Below, piece after piece: positions 43,928 to 53,400 of a stretch of DNA of 64,000 nt (the stretch's first letter is position 1; each line of letters begins with the position of its first letter). The notes under the pieces are model-generated. The model did no database searches and was not told the DNA's origin. It saw only the letters and a program-made list of their open reading frames with translations. Position numbers and translations under genes: made by a program. The DNA lies in NCBI RefSeq assembly GCF_036227105.1, contig NZ_CP109434.1, positions 5,551,001-5,615,000 on the forward strand, read 5' to 3'. This DNA is from Amycolatopsis sp. NBC_01488 (GTDB lineage: Bacteria; Actinomycetota; Actinomycetes; Mycobacteriales; Pseudonocardiaceae).

Positions 43928-46698
43928 CCGTGCTCGCCGCAGGTGCCGGGGCGGACCTGCTCGCCGAGCGGGTGAGCGAAACCGCGCTGCTCACCGGGCT
44001 GCTCACCGAGCTCGAACAAGGCAAGTCCGGCATCGCGGTCGTCACCGGCCTGCCCGGCACCGGCCGCACCAGCCTGCTCTCCCTCCTGGCGGCGCGCGGC
44101 CAGGACCGGCCGATCCAGGTGCTCAGCGCCCGCGGCTCGCTGACCGAGTCGGCGCTGCGGTTCGGCGTCGTCTCGCAGCTGGCCTCCGCCCTGCCCGACC
44201 GGGCCGTTGCCCGTGCCCTCGGCGAGCTGCTCGCCACCGGCGCGCTCGACGAAGGGTCGCCCGAGCTGTGGCACCCGTTCGTCGAGGCCGCCCGGCGGCG
44301 GCCGGTGCTGCTCCTGCTCGACGACGCCCACCTGATGGACGACAGCTCCAAAGCCTGGCTCGGCGCGCTGCTGCGGCGGCTGTGGCAGGTCCCGCTGCTG
44401 GTCGTCATCACCGGGGCGGGCGTCGTCCTGCCCTTCTTCGACCAGGAGACCGCCGAACCGTGGCAGCTGTCCGGGCTCAACTGGCACGCGACCCACGTCG
44501 TCCGGCTGCGGCCGCTGAGCCGGTCCGGGGTCGCCGAGGTCGTCCGCGCGCACGGGGCCGGCCCCGGCGACGAGGACTTCGTCACCGAGCTGCACGCGGC
44601 CACCGGCGGCAACCCCGCCCTGGTCCGCGTCGTGCTCGACCACTGCCGGACCGATCCCGAGCCGGGCGCGCGGCCGGACCGGCTGGCCGCGGACGCGCGC
44701 CGCGACCAGATGCTCGGACTGCTCGGCCGGCTGCCCGACGACCTGCGCCGGCTGCTGCGCGCCTTCGTCGTCGCCGGCCACCTGCTCACCCCGGACCAGC
44801 TCGGCCCGCTCGCGGGCCGGCAGACGCTGGCGCCCGCGCGGGCGTGGCGCGTGCTCGCCGGCATCGGGCTGGTGCCGGGCCGCGGCCGGTGCGCCGACCC
44901 GGCGATCGCGACCTGGGTCCTGGCGGGGATGACCCGCGCCGAACGGGCCGAGCTCTACGGCGCCGCCGCCGAACTGGCGCACCGGTGCGCCCTGCCGGAA
45001 GAGGACGTCGCCCGGCTGCTGCTCGGTGCCGGGCCGACGGGGACCCGCTGGGCGCTCGACGCCCTGCTCGCCGCGGCGAGAAGCGCCGCCGGCGAAGCGG
45101 CCCCGTACTACCGCCGCGCGTTGCGGGAACCGCTCGCGGACACCACCCGTGCGCAGCTGACGCTCGAACTGGCCGCCGCCGACGGGGTGGCCCCGCACAC
45201 CGGCGAGGTACGGCTCGCCCGCGCGGCCTTGACGGCGACCACGGACCGGCTGCGGTGCGACCGGCTGGCCGCGGCCGACCTGCTCGTCACGCGCTGCGCG
45301 CCGGAACGGGCGGCCGGCCTGCTCACCGGGCTCGCCGCCGGGACCGAGACGGCCGGCCGCGGGACCCTCGCCGCGCTCCACTGGCTCGCCACCGACTCGC
45401 CGGACGGGGTGCCCGCCCTCGGCATCCCGGCCGCGGCCTACGCCGAGGACCGCCTGGACCCCGATCGCGCGGGCGCTGCCGCCTGGCTCACCGCGACCCG
45501 CGGCACGGACCCGCGACGCGCGCGGAAACTGGCCAGGGTCGCGCTTTCGCCGGGCCGGGACGGCACCCGCCTCTACGCGCCGAGGATCGCCGCCGCCTGG
45601 ACGCTCATGGCCACCGACGACCCCCTGGAAGCGGCGGAAGGATTGGACGGCGTGCTCGCCGACGCACGCCGCCGGGGGTCGCGGGCCGCCGCCGCGCTGG
45701 CCCTGGTCACCCGCGGCCGGCTCAGCCTGCGGCGCGGGCGCGTCCCGGCCGCCGAAGCCGACGCCGAGGCCGCGGTCGAGGGCTACCCGCTGACCCGGTG
45801 GCCGCCGCCGATGGCGCGGGCGTTGCTGGGCCTGCAGATCCTGCTCGGCCTGGCCCGCGGCGACCGCGACGCGGCCGAACGGGCGGCCGTGACCCCGACG
45901 CGGGGGACAGCGGCCCGCCGGGGCCGGCACCACCTCGACACGCAGCTGCTGTTCGCCCGCGGCCTGCTCGACTGGACCGGGCAGCGCCCGCAGGCCGCGC
46001 TGCACCACTTCCAGGAATGCGGCCGGATCCTGCTGAGCCGGGGCTGGGTCAACCCGGCGCTGCTGCCCTGGCGCTCGCTCGCCGGCGTCGCCCAGCGCGA
46101 CCTCGGCCACCCGGAGGCCGCGGAAGAACTGCTCACGACCGAGTGGGAACTGGCCAGGGCGTGGGGAACCCGGACCGCGACCGGGCTGACCCACCTGTTC
46201 GCCGGCATCGCGCTGCCCGCGGGAAGCGCGTCGTTCCGGCTCACTCGCGCGGTCGAGGCGCTGCGGGACTCGCCGGAGCGGATCTGGTACGTCACCGCGG
46301 TGCTGCGGCTCGCCGAAGCGCAGCTCGACGCCGGTCAGCCGGCCGGGGTGTCCGGTCTGCTGCACGAGGCCGGGCGCCTGGCGAAGGCCTACCGGCTCGA
46401 CGCCCAGTCGGCGCGGGTGCGCGACCTCACCGCCCGGCTCGCCGCGCAGCCCCGCCCCGCGGGCTCGGCCCAGCGCGCGGACCGCAAGCGCCAAGCCCTG
46501 TCGGAGACGTCGGCGCGGGTGGTGGACATGGTGGTGCAGGGACTGCCGAACGCGGAGATCGCCCGGCGCCTGGCGGTCGGCAAGCGGGCGGTCGAGGTGC
46601 GGCTCACCCGCGTCTACCGGCACTTCGGCGTCACCGGGCGCGCCGAGCTGCGGGCGTTGTTCGCGTTGGAGGACGGGGAGTTCGGGACGCCATGCTGA
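43924..46698 (+). CDS. Large LuxR-family regulator (LAL) 2 with altered Walker A
   Basis: 924 residues from ATG 43924, which overlaps the end of the small coupled ORF; ATG 43912 is four codons earlier. The ATPase-like domain has VTGLPGTGRTSLL, where the Walker A lysine is replaced by arginine, and a Walker B LLLLDDAHLMDDSS. A long helical middle follows, and the C-terminal LuxR helix-turn-helix is intact (VVDMVVQGLPNAEIARRLAV, KRAVEVRLTRVYRHF). The Lys-to-Arg change suggests weak or no ATP hydrolysis. It overlaps LAL 3 by seven bases, so the regulators form one operon. Confidence 0.85.
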   Translation: MTVLAAGAGADLLAERVSETALLTGLLTELEQGKSGIAVVTGLPGTGRTSLLSLLAARGQDRPIQVLSARGSLTESALRFGVVSQLASALPDRAVARALGELLATGALDEGSPELWHPFVEAARRRPVLLLLDDAHLMDDSSKAWLGALLRRLWQVPLLVVITGAGVVLPFFDQETAEPWQLSGLNWHATHVVRLRPLSRSGVAEVVRAHGAGPGDEDFVTELHAATGGNPALVRVVLDHCRTDPEPGARPDRLAADARRDQMLGLLGRLPDDLRRLLRAFVVAGHLLTPDQLGPLAGRQTLAPARAWRVLAGIGLVPGRGRCADPAIATWVLAGMTRAERAELYGAAAELAHRCALPEEDVARLLLGAGPTGTRWALDALLAAARSAAGEAAPYYRRALREPLADTTRAQLTLELAAADGVAPHTGEVRLARAALTATTDRLRCDRLAAADLLVTRCAPERAAGLLTGLAAGTETAGRGTLAALHWLATDSPDGVPALGIPAAAYAEDRLDPDRAGAAAWLTATRGTDPRRARKLARVALSPGRDGTRLYAPRIAAAWTLMATDDPLEAAEGLDGVLADARRRGSRAAAALALVTRGRLSLRRGRVPAAEADAEAAVEGYPLTRWPPPMARALLGLQILLGLARGDRDAAERAAVTPTRGTAARRGRHHLDTQLLFARGLLDWTGQRPQAALHHFQECGRILLSRGWVNPALLPWRSLAGVAQRDLGHPEAAEELLTTEWELARAWGTRTATGLTHLFAGIALPAGSASFRLTRAVEALRDSPERIWYVTAVLRLAEAQLDAGQPAGVSGLLHEAGRLAKAYRLDAQSARVRDLTARLAAQPRPAGSAQRADRKRQALSETSARVVDMVVQGLPNAEIARRLAVGKRAVEVRLTRVYRHFGVTGRAELRALFALEDGEFGTPC

Positions 46699-49433
46699 TC
46701 GAGCGCGACGCCGAGCTGGCGGTGCTGGCCGACCTGCTGGCGGCCGGCGGCCGGGGAGCCGGCTCGCTGGCGGTGATCGGCGGACGGCTCGGCTGCGGCC
46801 GCTCGGCGCTCCTGCACGCCGCGGCCGGGCTCGCGGCGGCGAAGGGGATGCGGGTCCTGCGCGCGTCCGCCGCGCCCACCGAACGCCGCTTCCCGCACGG
46901 GGTGGCCCGGCAGCTGCTGGAGCCGCTGGTGGCCGAGGGCCGGGATCTGCCCGCGGAGCTGAGCCTGGTCAGCCCGCCCGACCCGGCGGCGCTCGCGGCC
47001 GGCCGGCACGCCCTGCTGCACCGGCTGTGGGTGCTGGTCGCCGAAGCCGCCGCGGACCGGCCCGTGGCGCTGATCGTGGACGACCTGCAGTGGTCCGACG
47101 CCGAGTCGCTGGGCTGGCTCGCCCACCTCGTCAACCGGCTGCGGGCGATGCCGTTGGTCGTGGTGGCCACCGTGCTCGACGGCGACGCCGGGGCGGACCG
47201 CCCGGTGGTCGGCGACCTGGTGCGCGCGGCGGCCGTGGTCCTGCAGCCCGGGCCGCTGTCGCCGGAGGGGACGCGGGCGTTCCTCGGCCACCATTGCGGG
47301 GAACCGGCCGGCGAGCGCCTCGCGGCCGCGTGCCGCGAAGTCACCGGCGGCAGCCCGATGTTCCTCGGCGCCCTCGCGGACGCGATGCTCGCCGAGGACC
47401 TCCGCCCGGCCGACGGGCAGCTCGCCGAAGTGCTGGCGCTGCGGCCGACCGGCCCGTCGCACCACATCGCCCGCTGCCTGCGCGCCCAGCCGCCGCGGGT
47501 GGCGGAGCTGGCGCGGGCGCTGACGTCGTTCGGCGAGGCCGGTGACGCCGCCGCGCTCGAGCGGCTCAGCGGGCTCGACCGGGCGGACCTCGAGGAAGCG
47601 GCGGGAGCGTTGCGGCGCCTGGGTTTGCTGGCCGCGGACGGGATCCGGTTCGCCGGTGCCCGGATCGCCGAAGCCGTCGCGGGCACCATGACCGTGGCCG
47701 AACAGGACGAGCTGCGGCTGCGCGCGGCCGAGGTGCTCTACACCGACGGCGCGCCGCTGGAGCGGATCGCCGGGGAGCTGCTCGCGACGACGGCCGAACC
47801 GGCGCCGTGGGGGACCGAGGTGCTGCGGGGCGCGGCCGCGGCCGCGGCGGACCGGGGCGAGGCCGAGCAGGCGGCGCAGTACCTGCGGCACGCCCTGCTC
47901 TACCCGGCGTCCGAGCGGGGGGTGCTGCTCGCCGACCTCGTCGCGGCCGAACGCGGGCGCGACCCCGGCGCCACGACCCGGCACCTCCAGCAAGCGCTTC
48001 CCCTGCTGCGGACCCCGGCCGAGCGGGCGGACCTGCTCTGCCGCGTGCCCGCCCTCGCGACCGCGCGCAGCCGCGAGGAAACCGACCTGCTGCGCGGCAC
48101 CCTCGTCGAACTGGCCGCGAACGGCGGCGAGGAGGACCTGCGGGCGCGGCTGGAAGCCCGGCTCTGGCTGCACGGGCAGGACAACGCGAGCACGTTCACC
48201 GCGGCGGCCGACCGGCTGCGCCGTCTCGGCCCGGACCCGGCACCGGCCGGTCCGGGGCAGCGCGAGCTGGTGGTCGCGCTGCTGCACGCGGCGACGCAGG
48301 CCGAGACGGTCCCGCGGCGGGCGGCCGCCGACCTCGCCCACCGCGTCCTCGGCCGCGAACCCGGCGGTCCCGCCCAGATGTTCACGGTGCTGCCGCTGGT
48401 GACCGCGGTGCTGGTGGCGGCCGACGCCACCGAGGGCCTGGAGTCCTGGTTGCTGGCGGCCGCGGAGCCCGGCCGGGGCGAGCCCGGGCTGGCGGCGCTG
48501 CAGGCGTGGACGAACCAGGCGAAGCTGTGGGCCGCGACCGGCGCCCCGGTGCGGGCGCGCGACCGTGCGCTCGAAGCGCTCGAGCACGCCGCGCCGGACT
48601 GGTCCACTGTGGTCACCGACTGCGTGGTTCTGTTGGCGCGCCTGGCGATCGAGCTGCGCGACGACGAGCTCGCGGTCCGCGCCCGGCAGGCCGCCGGCGA
48701 CGCGCGGCTCGCGCCGTGGGAGCTGTCGATGGTCCACGGCGCGGTGGCGGTGACGACCGGGGACCTGCCGACCGCGATCGAGTACGTCGAGGACTTCGGC
48801 CGCCAGGTGAGCCGGGCCGGCCGGACCAACGTGGCGTGGTACCCGTGGCGCCTGCTGGCCGCGACCCTGCACAGCCGCGCCGGCCGGCGCGGGCCGGCCG
48901 CCGAGCTGGTGGAGCAGGAGTACGAGCACGCGCAACGCTGGGGCGCCCCGGCGGCACTCGGGCGCGCGCTGCGGGCCCGGGCGGCGCTGACGGCGGGCGC
49001 ACCGGGCATCCGGCTGCTGCACGAGTCGGTGGCGGCGCTGGCGACGTCGGGCGACCGGCTGGAGCTGGCGAAGTCCCTGATCGCCCTCGGCCGGCGCCCC
49101 GGCGTCCCCGACGCGGAGGACCACCTGCGCCGCGGCCGCCGGCTGCGCCTGCTCTGCGACCTCCCCGATCCGGCGCCCGGCGACCACCCGCCCGGCCGCA
49201 CGCCGGCCGGCGACCCGGCCTTGACGACGACCGAGCAGCGGATCGTGGAGCTGGTCGCCCGCGGTGGTCGCAACCGCGACATCGCGGCCGAGCTGGGGGT
49301 GACGACGAGAGCCGTCGAGAAGCACCTGACCAGCGCGTACCGGAAGCTGCGCATCAAGGGCCGGGCGGAGCTGGTGACGGGCGCGGCCGCGCCCGCCCGG
49401 CACCACGACCTGGCCGACCCGCGCGCCGGGTGA
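46692..49433 (+). CDS. Large LuxR-family regulator (LAL) 3 with altered Walker A
   Basis: 913 residues. N-terminal ATPase-like domain with IGGRLGCGRSALL (arginine in place of the Walker A lysine) and Walker B ALIVDDLQWSDAES, a helical middle, and a C-terminal LuxR helix-turn-helix (TTTEQRIVELVARGGRNRDI, TTRAVEKHLTSAYRKL). ATG 46692 lies inside the end of LAL 2. The three regulators differ clearly in sequence, so they are not a recent tandem duplication. Target genes are unknown. The stop overlaps the GTG of the HEAT-like gene, so the operon may continue. Confidence 0.85.
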   Translation: MLIERDAELAVLADLLAAGGRGAGSLAVIGGRLGCGRSALLHAAAGLAAAKGMRVLRASAAPTERRFPHGVARQLLEPLVAEGRDLPAELSLVSPPDPAALAAGRHALLHRLWVLVAEAAADRPVALIVDDLQWSDAESLGWLAHLVNRLRAMPLVVVATVLDGDAGADRPVVGDLVRAAAVVLQPGPLSPEGTRAFLGHHCGEPAGERLAAACREVTGGSPMFLGALADAMLAEDLRPADGQLAEVLALRPTGPSHHIARCLRAQPPRVAELARALTSFGEAGDAAALERLSGLDRADLEEAAGALRRLGLLAADGIRFAGARIAEAVAGTMTVAEQDELRLRAAEVLYTDGAPLERIAGELLATTAEPAPWGTEVLRGAAAAAADRGEAEQAAQYLRHALLYPASERGVLLADLVAAERGRDPGATTRHLQQALPLLRTPAERADLLCRVPALATARSREETDLLRGTLVELAANGGEEDLRARLEARLWLHGQDNASTFTAAADRLRRLGPDPAPAGPGQRELVVALLHAATQAETVPRRAAADLAHRVLGREPGGPAQMFTVLPLVTAVLVAADATEGLESWLLAAAEPGRGEPGLAALQAWTNQAKLWAATGAPVRARDRALEALEHAAPDWSTVVTDCVVLLARLAIELRDDELAVRARQAAGDARLAPWELSMVHGAVAVTTGDLPTAIEYVEDFGRQVSRAGRTNVAWYPWRLLAATLHSRAGRRGPAAELVEQEYEHAQRWGAPAALGRALRARAALTAGAPGIRLLHESVAALATSGDRLELAKSLIALGRRPGVPDAEDHLRRGRRLRLLCDLPDPAPGDHPPGRTPAGDPALTTTEQRIVELVARGGRNRDIAAELGVTTRAVEKHLTSAYRKLRIKGRAELVTGAAAPARHHDLADPRAG

Positions 49434-50374
49434 CTACCGTGTGCGGGATGGCGCGTTCGGCCGCCTTCGAGCGGTTCCTGGCCGGGGTCACCGCACCCGT
49501 CACCAGCGCGAGGGACTCCCTCGACGAGATCCCCGACGTCGGCGCGATCTTCGACCTCGTCGGCGAAGAACGGGCCGAAGCGGAGGACATCCTCATCGCG
49601 AAGCTCGCCACCGGCGACGGCCGCGCCGCCGCGGCGCTCGCCGACGCCGGCTGCTTCCGCGCGATCCCGGCGCTCGTCGAGGCGACCTCCGAAGCAGCAC
49701 CCCCGGCCACGCGGGTGGCCGCCGCGCGGGCGCTGCTCCAGCTCGACGACCTCTCCGGTGAACCCGCCATGGTCCGGTTGCTGCGCACGCACGCGGGCAG
49801 CGGCTACGACCGCGGCGCCGCCGTCCGGCTGCTGGCCGAGTTCCCCGCCCCCGACCGGGAACTCCTGTACGAAGTGCTGGCGGCCGATCCCGACCCCACC
49901 GCACGATCCGAAGCGACGGACGCGCTGCTCACCCTCGTCGGGCTGGACGACGACGAGCTGCGCTGGGGAGACGTGCTCAAGAGCGTGAGCGGACGGCTGC
50001 TGTCCTCGCTGACGACCGTGCAGGCCGAGGCGATGGCCGAGCTGCGGGAGATCGTCACCCGGTGGGAAGCGGGGGAGCCGAGCGAAGACCTGGCCTGGCG
50101 CTGTGACAGCGAGGCGGTGCGCCGGTTCGTCGACAGCATCGACAGCGCCGAGCCCGACCTCAGGACGCCCGGGCTGGAGACCCTGACCGGCCGCGAACGC
50201 ACCCTCGTCGAGAACCTGGTGCTGCTGCGCCTGCACGCCGACCGCCGCGCGGTCCGGGCCGCGGGGACGCTGGGGGTGCACCGGGCGGTCGAGCCGCTGC
50301 GGGAGCTGCTCGCCACGGCCGAAGGGCCCGCCCGCACGGAGATCGAGGCCGTCCTGGCCACCCTGACGGGGTGA
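49430..50374 (+). CDS. HEAT-repeat-like protein of unknown function
   Basis: About 314 residues. Repeating helical pairs such as AAAALADAGCFRAIPALVEA, TRVAAARALLQLDD and DRRAVRAAGTLGVHRAVEPL resemble HEAT/PBS-lyase repeats, which bind proteins. There is no signal peptide or catalytic motif. I chose GTG at 49430, which overlaps the LAL 3 stop; GTG 49439 and ATG 49448 are alternatives in frame. It lies 60 bases before the giant scaffold gene and may be a partner or chaperone for it, which is only a guess from position. Confidence 0.65.
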   Translation: MTTVCGMARSAAFERFLAGVTAPVTSARDSLDEIPDVGAIFDLVGEERAEAEDILIAKLATGDGRAAAALADAGCFRAIPALVEATSEAAPPATRVAAARALLQLDDLSGEPAMVRLLRTHAGSGYDRGAAVRLLAEFPAPDRELLYEVLAADPDPTARSEATDALLTLVGLDDDELRWGDVLKSVSGRLLSSLTTVQAEAMAELREIVTRWEAGEPSEDLAWRCDSEAVRRFVDSIDSAEPDLRTPGLETLTGRERTLVENLVLLRLHADRRAVRAAGTLGVHRAVEPLRELLATAEGPARTEIEAVLATLTG

Positions 50375-50434
50375 ACGCCGTGGTGACGCCGCGGTGACGT
50401 CCGGGGCGCGCGTCCCCTGCCATTCTCGGGTCCG

Positions 50435-53400
50435 ATGCCCGTCCCCATGAAGGTCCGCGGTCCGCGGCCGCCCGCCGTGACGACCGACGTCACGTCCGCC
50501 GTGACGTCCGCGGCGCCGCCGCGCCGGCCGGAGACCCGCGGCGCCCTGGACCCCGGCCCCGCGGACGTCGTCCGCGCGCAGTCGCTGGTCGGCAACGCGG
50601 CCGTGTCGGCGGTCCTGGGCGGCCCGCCGCGGGGGAGCGAGCCGAAACCGGGCACGTGGGCCGCGCGGATGATGCTGACCGGGCAGCAGCTGGTCGGCAA
50701 CCAGGTCGTCGCGAGCCAGGCGCCATCGGTGCCTCCTGCTCAGCGAGTGCCGGTGCCGGCCGCGAAGAAGCCTCCGGCCCCGGTCGCGCAGAAGGCGAAA
50801 CCTGCCGCCGCGGACCGGCCGGCCGAGCCGGACAAGTCCACAGTGGAGCGTCCGGACAAGCAGGCGCCGAAGGAGAAGGCGGCCGGCCCCCGCACCCCGG
50901 GCGCGGACCCGAAGTTCCAGGCGCTGAAGAAGGACGTCGCCGCCAAGAAGAAGACCATCGGCGCGAGCCACCCACCCGCGCCGGCGGAAGCGGGCTCGGC
51001 GCAGGCGGCCGCCGTCGCGCCGGCCGACGACCAGGAAGCCCGTGGCAAGGCCGCGCACGCCGAGGACATGGACGCCGCGCAGCCCAAGGAGTTCGACAAG
51101 AAGGCGTTCGTGGACGCCGTGCGGAAAGCGGTTGCCGACAAGGCGCCCAAGAACCTCGACGAGGCCGACAAGTTCGGCGAGTCCGGCAAGGCCGGCGAGA
51201 TCAAGACCGAAGTCCAGGGCAAGGTCGGCGCAGGCAAGGACGCTTCGGCCAAGGAGATCGCCGACACCACCGCCGCACCACCGGAACCCGCGCCGGACGC
51301 CAAGCGGGTCGTCCCGATGGCGCCGGACCGGGTGCCCGCCAAGCCCGGTGCGCCGAACCCGGCCCAGGCCGCTCCCGACACCCTGCCGCCGTCCGCCACG
51401 GACCTGTCCGCCGGTCCCGAGCAGGTCGACCGGCAGCTGGCCGCCGCGGACGTCACCGAACAGCAGCTGACGTTCCAGAACTCGCACGAGCCGGGGTTCG
51501 ACAAGGCTGTCCAGGACAAGAAGGCCCTGGACGCGCACTCGGAGGCGGCGCCGAAGAAGCTGCGGGCCGACGAGCACCGCGAGATCGGCGAGGTGAAGGC
51601 CGGCGCGGCCGCCCGCGGTTCCGCCGCCATGGCGGGCATCCACGTGACCCGGGTGGCCACCGGCCGGCGCGTCGGCACCGGGAAGGCGGGCACCAAGAAG
51701 ACCGACGAGGACAAGCGGACGGAGGTCACCGACCTCCTGCAGAAGGTCTTCGACCGGACCAAGGGCGACGTCGAGCAGATCCTCACGGACCTGGACAAGA
51801 AGGTCGACGACGAGTTCACCACCCAGGAGAAGCGCGCCCGGGACCGGTTCACGCAAGAGCACGAAGACGGGATGCGCCGCTACAAGGACGAGCGGTACGG
51901 CGGCTGGGACGGCTGGATCAAGTGGGGCCGCGACCTGTTCGCGGGCCTGCCGGAGGAGGCCAACCGCATCTACGAAGGCGCGAAGGACCACTACCTGACC
52001 GCGATGGGCCTGCTCATCTCCGACATCGCCGACCTGGTGGAACGGGAGCTGCGCCGCGCCAAGGACCGCATCGCCGGCGGCCGCCGGGAGCTCCAGGCCG
52101 CCGTGGACGCGCTCCCGGCCGACCTGAAGGCGATCGGCCGCGAGGCGGCCACCGGCTTCGCGAGCCAGTTCGACGAGCTGAAGGACACCGTCGACGACAA
52201 GGGCACCCAGCTCGTCGACACGCTCGCCACGAAGTACACCGAAGCGGTCAAGGCCGTCGACGACGAGATCGCGGCCGAGAAGGAGAAGAACAAGGGCCTG
52301 GTCGCGAAGGCCGCGGACGCGATCGGCGGCGCGATCAAGGCGATCGTCGAGCTCGGCCGCATGTTGCTGGGGGTGCTGGCCAAGGCGGTCAGCGCGATCG
52401 GCGCGATCCTGAAGGACCCGATCGGGTTCCTCGGCAACCTGGTCACCGGGGTCGGCGGCGGGCTGAAGCTCTTCCTCCGCAACGCGGGCAAGCACCTGGA
52501 ACAGGGGGTGCTGGCGTGGCTGCTGGGCACCGCCGCCACGGCCGGGCTCCAGCTGCCGACGACGTTCGACATCGCCGGCATCCTGATGCTGATCGCCACG
52601 CTGCTCGGCATCTCGTGGCCGAACATCCGGTCCCGGCTGGTCCGCAAGGTACCGGAGAAGGCCGTCGCCGCCGCCGAGTTCGCCGTGCCGGTGCTCGTGG
52701 AGGTCAAGCGGCGGGGCATCCTCGGCATGGTCGACGACGTCAAGACCCGCGTCGGCGACCTGAAGAAGACCCTGGTCGACGACCTGGTGTCGTACCTGCT
52801 GCCGACGATCGTCATCGCCGGCATCACGTGGATCCTGTCGCTGTTCAACCCGGCGTCGGCGTTCATCCGCGCCTGCAAGATGATCATCGACATCATCCGG
52901 TTCGTCGTCCTGAACGCCCGGCAGATCATCGACTTCGTCAACGCCGTGCTCGACGCGGTCCTCGCGATCGCCCGCGGCGGCACCGGCGGCGTGCCCGCGC
53001 TGGTCGAACGCGCCCTCGCCCGCGCCGTCCCGGTCCTGATCGGCGCGCTCGCCGCCCTGCTCGGCATCGGGGGCATCGCGGGCAAGGTCCGCCAGATCTT
53101 CCAGAAGCTGTCCAGGCCGGTGGACCGCGCGATCGACTGGGTCGTCGACAAGATCGCCGGGCTGGTGAAGAAGCTCTGGGCCAAGCTCAAGCCGAAGCCG
53201 CGCCGGCCCGTGCGCGGGCGGCCGGACGACCACCTGCCCGCCCGGCGCCGCACGCCGTCGAGCCGGCGTGCTCCCCGCCCCGCGAAGAAGGACGACTCGG
53301 CGCTGCGCCGGAAGCTCATGGCCGCGCTGCACGAGGCCGGCCGGCTGGCCGACCGCGTGTCCGGCGACCAGGACGCCGTGCGACGCGGGCTGCCCGCGAT

